This document shows, in pieces, positions 50,801 through 58,233 of a stretch of 64,000 bases of DNA; position 1 is the stretch's first letter; every line of letters starts with the position of its first letter. Origin of the DNA: Lactarius indigo (lineage: Eukaryota; Basidiomycota; Agaricomycetes; Russulales; Russulaceae); NCBI GenBank assembly GCA_025766275.1, contig JAFKAC010000028.1:1-64000 (forward strand). Reading direction: 5' to 3'. The notes under the pieces were generated by a model that saw only the letters and a program-made list of their open reading frames with translations, did no database searches and was not told the DNA's origin. The translations under genes and the position numbers were made by a program.

Positions 50801-52691
50801 TGATCTTGTGAGGGGAGCCCGCTAGGAGGGGCCTCCAGTGACGAAAGGCTTTGACAATTGCCAGGAGTTCAAGGTCGTAAATGTCGTAATTTCGTTCGGC
50901 TTCATTGAGGGTGGACGAGTAGTAGCCGATAGGGTGTCGTTTGCCATCCGCTTTGCGTTGAAGAAGGACTGCTCCCGTGGCAAATCCTGATGCGTCGACC
51001 TCTAACTCGAATTGTTGTGCGAGGTCTGGATGTGCTAAGACCGGTTCGCTAGTAACGAGGGTTTTAAGGTCTTGGAATGCCTTCTCTTCTTCCGTGCCCC
51101 AGTGCCATTCGGTATCTTTGCGTGTAAGTTTGTTCAATGGTCGTGCTTTGGTTGCGAATCCTCGTATGAAAGGTCTGTAAAAATTGCAGAAGCCGAGAAA
51201 AGAGCGGACGTCCTTAACCTTCGTTGGCATAGGCCAATCCTTGATTCCCGAAATTTTGACAGGGTCCATGCGTGTCACCCCCTTTTCAAGGATTACCCCC
51301 AGGTAATCCATGCATGGAGAGTGGAAGAGGCATTTTTCAAGCTTGTAATACAAATCATGCTCTGCGGATACGCGGAGCACGTCTTTAACAGCTTCAATAT
51401 GGTCCTGCAACGAGTGGTTAAGTCCTGTGGCGATACCGATATCGTCCATGTAGACACGAATAACTGTGCCGCGTTTTTCATGTTTTGCGATGATGTCCCT
51501 GAAGATGAAGTTCATCATAGTCTGGAACGTTGCCGGGGAGTTGGTTAAGCCGAAAAACATCACCGTGGGTTCGAATAGGCCGTAACGTGTTTTGAACGCC
51601 GCTTTTTCTTCATCTCCTTCTTTGATGTGTACATTGTTATACCCCCATCTAACGTCGAGCTTAGTGTAGATGTGGGCGTTACTGAGGTCGGTAATGAGGT
51701 CAGAGATGAGGGGAAGAGGGTATTGATTGCAGATGGTAACGGCGTTGATCTTTCGATAGTCTTGAACGGGTCGTAGCTTTCCATCCTTTTTCTTGATGAA
51801 GAAAAAGGATGACGTGTAAGGGGATTTAGAAGGTCTTATATAGCCTTTCTTGAGTTGTTCGTCAATCCACTCGCGTAACTTCTTGTCTTCTTCTTGCGTC
51901 ATGGGGTATATTTTGCAGTCAATTGCGCTGGCTGTTCCTGGTTTGAATTCGATGGCGTGATCCCAGGGCCTGCTGGGTGGAAACCTGTCCGATGCCTCCT
52001 CACTGAAGAGGCGTTCAAATTCGCGGTATTCAGAGGGTAACTCAGCTTTCGTAACATATTGTTGAGCGGCTATGGCGAGGTCAGTGGCGGTGGCCCTGAT
52101 TCGGCATCCTTCTTCAAATTGCTGTCGTTGTTCGTCGGTGATAACGCAGGAGTGTACGACTTCGTAATCGTCGTTTTGAACGGTAGTTGCTGCTACCACT
52201 GGCGTTGTTTTGATGTAGGGATTGGTTGATCGAATAATGATAGGGAGCATGTCCTCGTGTATGGCGGCTTGTGACCACTTGATATGTGGGTCGTAAATGG
52301 CAAGCCAGGGGTATCCTAACACGATATCTTCGTTTCCAATGTCCGTGATAAGGAAGCGAATTTCCTTGTGGATGCCTTTAGTTTGGACATCAACGTCGGT
52401 ATAATGGGTGATACGCCCCGATTTATTTTCCGTGTTGTCAATGTTCCATATTTTCTTTGGGATGTCGAGTAGTTTGGTCCCAAGTCCCATCCTTTTTGCG
52501 AATGATGGTTTCATGAAGCAATGGGTTGCTCCTGAGTTGACTAATGCGCGTATGTCGGCCATTGCGTAACTGGTGCGAATCGATACTGGAACTCTCATAG
52601 AACGATAGCGAGTCATGATTACACTGTTACAATTGACTGCCCTCACCCAGGCCGATGGGTTCAGGCGTCCTGAAAACCCTCCTTTTTCCAC
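47886..52691 (-). CDS. pol: chromovirus Pol polyprotein with long C-terminal extension
   Basis: 1601-codon frame, probably made by -1 frameshifting from gag. Domains by residue: aspartic protease about 35-130, with the motif reading ALVNSGATHCF, so the catalytic Asp is Asn at residue 52; reverse transcriptase about 240-460 (FFIKKKDGKLRPVQDYRKIN; YMDD at 414-417); RNase H about 560-680 (EVDASGF; E608; D635; D678); integrase zinc finger H780, H787, C817, C820; catalytic core D852, D913, E949 (35-residue spacing); C-terminal GPF/VFHIDLL block; chromodomain about 1134-1185 (YEVEKILDSR; YLVKWKGYLDSDNQW). Residues about 1190-1601 are an extra tail of unknown function with an acidic Asp/Glu run and a charged helical end. 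The chromodomain normally guides integration to methylated histone. Confidence 0.95.
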   Translation of the reverse strand: MEKGGFSGRLNPSAWVRAVNCNSVIMTRYRSMRVPVSIRTSYAMADIRALVNSGATHCFMKPSFAKRMGLGTKLLDIPKKIWNIDNTENKSGRITHYTDVDVQTKGIHKEIRFLITDIGNEDIVLGYPWLAIYDPHIKWSQAAIHEDMLPIIIRSTNPYIKTTPVVAATTVQNDDYEVVHSCVITDEQRQQFEEGCRIRATATDLAIAAQQYVTKAELPSEYREFERLFSEEASDRFPPSRPWDHAIEFKPGTASAIDCKIYPMTQEEDKKLREWIDEQLKKGYIRPSKSPYTSSFFFIKKKDGKLRPVQDYRKINAVTICNQYPLPLISDLITDLSNAHIYTKLDVRWGYNNVHIKEGDEEKAAFKTRYGLFEPTVMFFGLTNSPATFQTMMNFIFRDIIAKHEKRGTVIRVYMDDIGIATGLNHSLQDHIEAVKDVLRVSAEHDLYYKLEKCLFHSPCMDYLGVILEKGVTRMDPVKISGIKDWPMPTKVKDVRSFLGFCNFYRPFIRGFATKARPLNKLTRKDTEWHWGTEEEKAFQDLKTLVTSEPVLAHPDLAQQFELEVDASGFATGAVLLQRKADGKRHPIGYYSSTLNEAERNYDIYDLELLAIVKAFRHWRPLLAGSPHKIKVFSDHLNLQYWRSPQKISRRVAREVLELSEYDFEIHHIKGTSNGRADALSRRPDYDQGENDNEGTIVLPESVFVRATTLEEPRHPHWRPEILPVEMTPEHPIYEQDTAKLKPWVDAHKLKDIEGTWYKDGRQVVTGGIHDKRTIIAAHHDSPVYGHPGIKRTLQLTERHYWWPQMKNDVTDYVKGCAECQRHKVNLRPIRAPLQPIYPKPEALPFETIAVDFITKLPVSRGYDSILTVTDHDCTKAAIFIPCNEEITAEGTAALYVSHVFPRFGLPLRVISDRDPRFASKFMREICKILGISQNISTAYHPRMDGQSERTNQWLEQYLCFWVNERQDDWVRYLPMAEFTHNNWPNETTRESPFFLLSGFNPRADWTDRPSPIPQVSLRLDQFKQARQRAFSCMLRAQQSWVKHKDMPKFKEGDLVWLEGRHLRTHQPTAKLAAKRHGPFKVIQVMSPVNYRLELPTQWSIHDVFHIDLLTPYRETPTHGPNYQRPPPDLVDNEEEYEVEKILDSRQFGRRRRLQYLVKWKGYLDSDNQWIDKDDVFADEAVWDFKHSNPDRETHIRVASCRDKSPSPIHSMSSTRRNDQLALLSTLINNSTTTLVDPDSTNDAAATRTTGGGRPSVQHEEDGPITGEELHQTLQRFPVPVQGTLDDDPATTQPAPPPMYALTNPDTGEPEAFLTEDELFQLQAALPRGETTRRYAEVQARMERDGGAVAAGATAYRRLPTPNDERAEGVLDEDEDEDELGDHYPIRHTFLNHEFYTEDPAATPFLVDAAGGPLHQGRVAMAQAARYTPMGERDPATRAVVPEGFRVNRGPDYIPFLIKLPNGPTVQASHVQVIRGGDPFVLGLAPGSGFLYSKPLYATPHLPKNNRAFIPHEEYFMLRDRHPTDLLLMRIGDVTLTQELWRFRQFAFAEDQLEKRIWQLQMEREMVTMDKKDSLYRLERANILARMEDEAERMRKESVAD

Positions 52692-54661
52692 AACTGCTGG
52701 AGGATAATGTCCTTTACGTCATCTGATTCTCCAGCTACTCCATTAAGCCAGTCGCTGGCGCGCTGTTGAGGGGGTACTTCTTGAACCGCCCTGGTAGCGA
52801 CTTCTGGTTCTTGTTGGTGATAGTCAGTGTCGATGTACCAACTGGTTGATGCTTGGGGTTGATACCCTCCTTTCGGCTGTCTGCAATCGCGGGCCATGTG
52901 TCCGTCCTTTCCACAGTTGTAACATGTGACTGGCCTTTGGTTACTACGCCCTCCTCCTCTCTGTAAAAATCCTCCTCTTGGTCGGTATGGGGGACGAGGG
53001 GCGAGTATGTCTTCAGCTCCTGCGAGTCGTCCTCGAATTCGATCTGCAGAGGTATCCATGGCGTTTGGATCTCGTAAATTTCTTGGCTGCCATGAACTTC
53101 TTGGTGGTCCCTGCCACTGTCGTTGTTGTCGTTGCCTTCCTTGTCCTTGTCTGGGGGGTACTCCCTTGTTCAGCACCGCTTTAAGGTGAAGATACTGCTG
53201 TTGACGAGTGGTAGCCGCTTCTTTCCACTCGCGGTAGTTACGGGGATTGTCAAGGGTGTAGACCTTTTCATATAGGTCCTTCGGTAGTCCGCTTGCAAAT
53301 AAGTCTAGCGTCTGCGGATCGTCGAGTCGATACTGAGCGTGGCGTATCAGTTGTTCAAATTGGGTGCAATACTCATCTAGATTGCCTCCGATCATTTTGA
53401 CTCCTTTCTTAAGCTCGTATTGAGCTTGTTCTTGTTCCATCGTGTTGCGGAAGCGCTGCATGAAGCTGCGCGTGACTTCGTTCCATAGTCCTTCACTAGT
53501 TCGGGGTATACCAGCTTGTATCTGGCCATTAAGCCAGGTAAGCATTGCCAATACCCATTCGCTGACGTTGACGCCTTTGATGTAAGATAGGAAAAGTAAG
53601 GCTCGTCGATAGGGTGTGGCCATTATGCCTTCGTCTGCGTTCATGCCCCAGTAGACATGCCATTGAGTGAGAAATGCCTTGACTTTGGCGCGTTCTCCGT
53701 CAAATACTGTGGGTGCTTCGCCAGCTAACTTGTTACTTGGAGGGGGAATAATAAGACCTGCACCTGGTAATCCTCCTCCTGGTGGTCCTCCTCCTGGTGG
53801 TCCTCTTGGGAATCCTCCAGGGAATCCTTCGAACCCCGGTCCTCTTGATGGGGGTCCTCCACCCCCTCCACCGGGTAGATCACCGGGGGGTCCACCTCCT
53901 CCACTGGGGGGATCGGCTACGTCGGGCCCAATGGCACGATGGATTGCTACGTCGTCGTCAGTCATTCGGTGACCAGTGTATGGGTCGATAGGAGCTAGAT
54001 TAGCTCGTGATTCTTCGGCAATACGTCTCTGTTCTTCTAGGGCGATCTGATCCCTTGCTTCACTGGTGAGGTATACCTCTTCTTGAGTAATGGTGGCTGT
54101 TGCCATTGCGACTGCTGGGCTACGGATGTGGATTGCTTCGGGTTCGGGTTGATGAATGGTTAACGACTCGGTTCGTTGTATGATGTGGTCGCCGATAGCC
54201 CCTAGGCTTGCTTCTTCGGCTGGCGTTGTTCCTCGACTGGGCGACTGTTGACTATCGGAGGTTTCTTCTCCACTGATTCCTTCGTCGGTATGTTCTTGTG
54301 CCTGTCCATCAATAGGACCGTAATCTGCACGACTATTAAGTTCCCGTGCGTCGATATTGCAGTTGTAGTGTCTTCCTGCTGGTCGTATAATATCCCAGCG
54401 ACGATCTATAGGGTTCCAAGTAACCTCGACCCAACAGAGATGCTTGAAATTAAACTCAACGGGTCGGAAACGGTTGGGACCGTTGAACTCTACGAAATAT
54501 CCGGTGTCTTCTTCTCTTTCTCTCCACTGAGCTGCTCCTAGGAATCTTGTTGGTACGTTGCGGTCTCCTCGTCGTTCAATATGATAGGGACGGAAAGACG
54601 TCCACTGATCTCTGGTCAAGTACGCCACGATGAGGATCTTGGTCTTAATGTTACGCTCCAC
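52661..54661 (-). CDS. gag: chromovirus Gag
   Basis: Capsid and nucleocapsid precursor. Retrotrans_gag core (YELKKGVKMIGGNLDEYCTQ, FASGLPKDLYEKVYTLDNP) and one zinc knuckle CYNCGKDGHMARDC near the end; a Gly/Pro-rich stretch precedes the capsid part. The open frame begins at a GTG inside the right LTR (54661); the first in-frame ATG is at 54106, giving about 481 residues. The stretch before that ATG reads like protein (FVEFNGPNRFRPVEFNF), so a non-ATG start or a lost start codon is possible. It overlaps pol by 31 nt with pol in the -1 frame. Confidence 0.9.
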   Translation of the reverse strand: MERNIKTKILIVAYLTRDQWTSFRPYHIERRGDRNVPTRFLGAAQWREREEDTGYFVEFNGPNRFRPVEFNFKHLCWVEVTWNPIDRRWDIIRPAGRHYNCNIDARELNSRADYGPIDGQAQEHTDEGISGEETSDSQQSPSRGTTPAEEASLGAIGDHIIQRTESLTIHQPEPEAIHIRSPAVAMATATITQEEVYLTSEARDQIALEEQRRIAEESRANLAPIDPYTGHRMTDDDVAIHRAIGPDVADPPSGGGGPPGDLPGGGGGGPPSRGPGFEGFPGGFPRGPPGGGPPGGGLPGAGLIIPPPSNKLAGEAPTVFDGERAKVKAFLTQWHVYWGMNADEGIMATPYRRALLFLSYIKGVNVSEWVLAMLTWLNGQIQAGIPRTSEGLWNEVTRSFMQRFRNTMEQEQAQYELKKGVKMIGGNLDEYCTQFEQLIRHAQYRLDDPQTLDLFASGLPKDLYEKVYTLDNPRNYREWKEAATTRQQQYLHLKAVLNKGVPPRQGQGRQRQQRQWQGPPRSSWQPRNLRDPNAMDTSADRIRGRLAGAEDILAPRPPYRPRGGFLQRGGGRSNQRPVTCYNCGKDGHMARDCRQPKGGYQPQASTSWYIDTDYHQQEPEVATRAVQEVPPQQRASDWLNGVAGESDDVKDIILQQLWKKEGFQDA
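52673..52679 (-). promoter_or_regulatory. -1 ribosomal frameshift heptamer GGGTTTT
   Basis: On the minus strand the gag codons are GAG GGT TTT CAG; the bases G GGT TTT form a perfect X XXY YYZ heptamer, and a one-base backward slip gives GGG TTT in the pol frame. It lies 12 bases before the gag stop. Twelve bases further on, ACCCA and TGGGT can pair across a six-base loop. Function is inferred from position and pattern. Confidence 0.75.
54636..54646 (-). other. predicted self-priming primer-binding site
   Basis: Two bases inside the 5' LTR the minus strand reads AAGACCAAGAT, complementary over 11 bases to ATCTTGGTCTT at 54893-54883 within the LTR. That place lies about 35 bases after a TATAAG box (54928-54923), where the transcript should start. 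Tf1-type elements prime reverse transcription with the first 11 bases of their own RNA. No tRNA-type TGG primer site is seen next to the LTR. Confidence 0.7.
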
Positions 54662-55159
54662 CGGCGTCAGTCCGACTTGGACTTGTGAAAGGTGTAATCG
54701 ACTTAGCGAAAGTTAGGCGAATGGGGAACGCGTGTCAACCCAACGCAAGCTGAACAGGGGCTCTCTGGCACACACTGCGGCAAAAGGAATAAGAGGAAGT
54801 ATCCTTGGTAGATACAAGTGGAGGCACGCTTAGTCTCTAAGAACTAAGGCAGACAGGAGACGAATCAGATGGTGGATTGAAGAAGACCAAGATGGGGACT
54901 CTTGGTCTTCCGAGTCGACTACTTATACAGATACACGCGGGCTTTAAAGCGCCGCTCGAATGGTACGTAACCAATAGCGTAACTAGCTCGAACCCTAGTA
55001 CCGCTATCCTAGGAATGAGTCATACATGAGTCACAATCACATGTAAACTACTATGCTGACTGATACGAAGTAAGAGTCCATGACTAATGCTAATACCGGA
55101 CCGTAGTCATAACCGGTCATGAGTCGTGTGTAATGAGTCATCAAGTCCGTACCGTAACA
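54649..55159 (-). repeat. 5' LTR of the chromovirus
   Basis: 511 bp, promoter-bearing copy: TATAAG at 54928-54923 (minus) and a ten-base inverted repeat AAGACCAAGA/TCTTGGTCTT around 54883-54909 near the predicted RNA start. Followed by the TAAAC duplicate. Confidence 0.95.
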
Positions 55160-55164
55160 TAAAC
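55160..55164. repeat. target-site duplication TAAAC (right)
   Basis: Matches 47338-47342 exactly. Confidence 0.9.
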
Positions 55165-56573
55165 AGACGCTACACGCATGAGCTTAGCATCGACGCTGTA
55201 TCCCCCCGTGTAGTTCTTCCCCCCCAATTGATCAAATACCAGTTAGCGATAACTCAGGCCACATGAGTTGCACACCAACGAACAGGCAGGCAGAAGCATC
55301 GAACAAGAAGCGAATGCCTACACATTGTGCGTCTCGATCAGTGAAGGTGCAACGGTTCTTGAAGAAAGAGACGTACCCTCCCAGCTGCCAATTAGCTCGC
55401 GCGCAGAATACTGCGCGCTGTCGACACCGAGAACGAACCCAACCAGATTGGCACCCATCATCAGAAAAAATCATCACAATGATTTTCATGTTGCATGTCC
55501 CGGTACGTACCAATGCCAGCGGGAGCACCTTCCTCGCCGCGATCTCCGGTAGGATGAACAGCGCCATGAGCCAACCCCAAGCCAGCAACCTAAGGCTCAG
55601 ACCACGCCAGAGCGTGACAAATGTGAAGACGAGGATACTCGTGGTGGCGAGCCGCCAGGTGGGATGCAGAGGTATCCCACGGTCCAGAGGTTTTACGAGC
55701 GGTGCCATGCGCATCAAAAACTGAGAGCAAAGTAGTTATTTACTATGCAGCGTACCACGCTCTCGGGAAGGTCCAGCATGTCTACGACTGCCGACAGACA
55801 GAAGTGACGTCATGGGAGCAACAGCTTACGTCTGGAGTCATTAGCGCATTAGCGCCTGTTGGTGGTCACGTCTATTACACCTTGAACTAGACGAAACTGA
55901 GATTCCAAAAGCTGACCATAGACAGCTGGGCAGGGGTCATTGCTGCCCAACGCATGCGCATCCTTGATTGAAACGACATACATGGTGTGTATGAGCGCTT
56001 CCATCGTGGGCAGTGTGGTCAGGAACTGGACTGCGTATCGAACCGTCACCCATGGCATGATCTCTTTTGGGCACTCAAGCTAGATCACAAATGCCTGTAG
56101 CAGGGCTAAGGAACAGAGGTGGCCGTGCCTACCTGTTACATCAATCTTTGAAGGTAAGTATCGGCCCTGCGATGTTGAGTGGCACGTAGAGCATGTACAT
56201 GAGATAATTCTTGAAGGTGTACAAGGCACGTAGGTGGTACACAGCTGCATGCTTCTTTTCAATCAACGCACCTCCAAGCTGTAATCATTCTGTGTTAGCC
56301 CCAATGAACCGCGAGAAAGTGAACGAGCGTGAAGCTGCTGCACATCCCCAATTATGATGTGGTTGCAAACCCAATGGTAGTCGATACTAAACGACACGAG
56401 GCGCAACATGGTGATGTTGAAGCCGACATGCCTGTCATGGACGCTCTATTTTACCTTATTTTTCTGTATTTTTATGGATTTATTTGGTTAAGATACGAGT
56501 CTCCAACGTTGTGTCAAACATCCAAGTCCTTATCATTAGATATGATAAGATGGTTAGTCACGTGATGCCAACA

Positions 56574-57206
56574 TGTGCACCAACAAGCACGTGACCCTGA
56601 GATAGTAACTTCCTTATTGGATGTTACCTCTTATGGGCACTTTCCTCTTTAGTAAAGTAGTTTCTCATTGGACGATAAGCAGGGAACATTCTAGATAGTT
56701 CTAGACTACGTTGTCATAGGGTTGTGACTCATAGATAAGGACATGTCATTATTCTGTCAGCGTTAATGACTGGGCATCAGTCAGCACAATAGATAACGCC
56801 ATTATTAGACACGACGCGTCAGCGTCTGACTCATTACTATTACATGTACCTTTAGTAACAAGGTTCTACAGTAATTTGAACTCAGCTGCAGCATAGTATA
56901 TAAACCCTCATGTAGCGTCCTGAGTGGAACCAACTTGTCCTCTTGGTTCTCCACTCAGGTGTGTATTCACTTGTACTTCCCTTACTCTTCACCAATGTTA
57001 ACTTGTCCTCTTGGTTCTCCACTCAGCGTGCCACTGTGTGATCACCTTGCCTTTGGACTTGTATAAAGTCCTCACGTGTGCATACTTTCCGCAGTGACTG
57101 TACGTTCAGCGCGTGACTTGTCTCCGTGCTAGGCTTGGGTGTGCTACCTGTTCAGTTCGCTTACCCTTCTCTTGGTCTAGTTGTCGCAATAAGTCATACT
57201 GCTACA
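56574..57206 (+). mobile_element. solo-LTR-like insertion inside the GUP1 pseudogene
   Basis: 633 bp starting TGTGCACC and ending CTGCTACA, flanked on both sides by the nine-base direct repeat ATGCCAACA (56565-56573 and 57207-57215). Inside are a TATATAAA box near 56898, a strong hairpin right after it (CCTGAGTGGA pairs with TCCACTCAGG), and a 27-base direct repeat (56932-56958 and 57000-57026). This looks like an LTR promoter/R region, but a nine-base duplication is longer than usual for LTR elements, so the class is uncertain. Confidence 0.5.
56932..57026 (+). repeat. 27-base direct repeat pair
   Basis: The sequence beginning AACTTGTCCTCTTGG and ending CCACTCAG occurs at 56932-56958 and again at 57000-57026, 68 bases apart start to start, within the solo-LTR-like insertion. 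Confidence 0.85.
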
Positions 57207-58233
57207 ATGCCAACAATGATATATTCCACACAAGCTGTCCTGTAAAAGTGGATCAATCCCAAGACAGAACTTCCAGTGATGTGCATGGCATACCAGGTAA
57301 ATCCTGAGTGCAGACTTGCAAAGGAATAGCCTTCATACCACTCATACGTGACCAGGACCTTGCCATTGAACAGCCAGGTGACCAGAATGGCAAGTTGTGC
57401 CCCACCCGTCACTTTGGCAAGTGCATAGTTTGCTGATAATATGATAAAGACCTTGAGAATGCTGGCGCCATACAGGACAGTAAGCATGAGTAGTGAGAAG
57501 ATAAGATAGAACGGGATGCAGTACAGTTATTAGTTGGAGATGAGCTGCGGAGAATGGGGCACATGTAGGCATATTTAAGGGTGAAGAAGGCAGCCATGAG
57601 CGTGGCATGGGCTGGGAGGTCTAGGAAGAAGGGGCAGTACTTTGCATCACTGTTGTCCTGTGGCAGTGTGTCAACACGTTTGCAGAGGTGGCATCGTGGA
57701 TATGGAGCAGTAACATGAGGGGGGAGGGTCGACAATAATAGCTCGTGGCACAATAAACAAGACTCACAGGTCTGCTGCCAGGTAACCATCCCCTTTCCCA
57801 TGCCGATACAATGCATAATTGGGAAGTGTTTCTGAGACGAATGCTACTTAAGTTGGAGGCAGTATACAAGAGAAGAAATGCACGCACTAGAGCTGACCCC
57901 TATGGGCGTGTAGACCATCCACAAAAATGCGATGATAAATATGAAATAATAGAAGAACTCATACGTCCACTGTGGAGGAGTGCACTGAGGGTGCGTCAGC
58001 GATACAGTAAGGTAGAGGACACTACTGCGGTGCTGTGACTTGTCGTGGTCATTTCCACTTGTGATGACCTCAAGTTAGGGGCGGGGACCTGCAGACATTT
58101 GAAGAGCAAAGTATACTGGTGCCAAGCATCTGTGTCATTGCGACATACAGTTGATGGCTGTTGTTGCATGGTGTGCCCTCGGATTACAAGATCCATGTAA
58201 ATGATGTGACATTGATCTGACTTGTCGCATGCT

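Larger units (their letters stand above)
47343..55159 (-). mobile_element. complete Ty3/gypsy LTR retrotransposon (chromovirus), 7817 bp
   Basis: Full-length element in minus orientation: two 511-bp LTRs (TGTTACG...GTAACA), TAAAC duplications on both sides, a gag frame and a -1 overlapping pol frame with protease, reverse transcriptase, RNase H, integrase (HHCC, DD35E) and chromodomain. A purine tract precedes the left (3') LTR and a predicted self-priming site follows the right (5') LTR, as in the Tf1/sushi/MAGGY group. Both large frames are open from end to end. By eye the LTRs differ at five positions (about 1%), so insertion was fairly recent. It sits between NLR 2 and the GUP1-like pseudogene. 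Confidence 0.96.
55232..58030 (-). pseudogene. GUP1: GUP1-like MBOAT O-acyltransferase pseudogene
   Basis: Remnant of a membrane-bound O-acyltransferase of the GUP1 family (GPI-anchor remodelling, glycerol phenotype in yeast). Pieces in order on the minus strand: PQWTYEFFYYFIF near 57990-57930, DNSDAKYCPFF near 57650, ILSANYALAKVTGGAQLAIL and YEWYEGYSFASLHSGF (57440-57300), VGFNITMLRLVSFSIDYHW (56430-56370), ALYTFKNYLMYMLYVPLNIA (56230-56160), VRYAVQFLTTL (56040), WHRS then a stop then NLWTVGY (55710-55670), ILVFTFVTLWRGLSLRLLAW (55640-55580). Broken by a stop at 55693-55695, a frameshift after the GGS motif, and replacement of the catalytic histidine (WH expected, WR seen). A solo-LTR-like insertion lies in a probable intron. 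Confidence 0.85.

Noticed and set aside
47343..55159. Neurospora-type RIP as the cause of the changes
   Set aside because: RIP prefers CpA to TpA; here all observed LTR differences are at CpG, and both large frames remain open.
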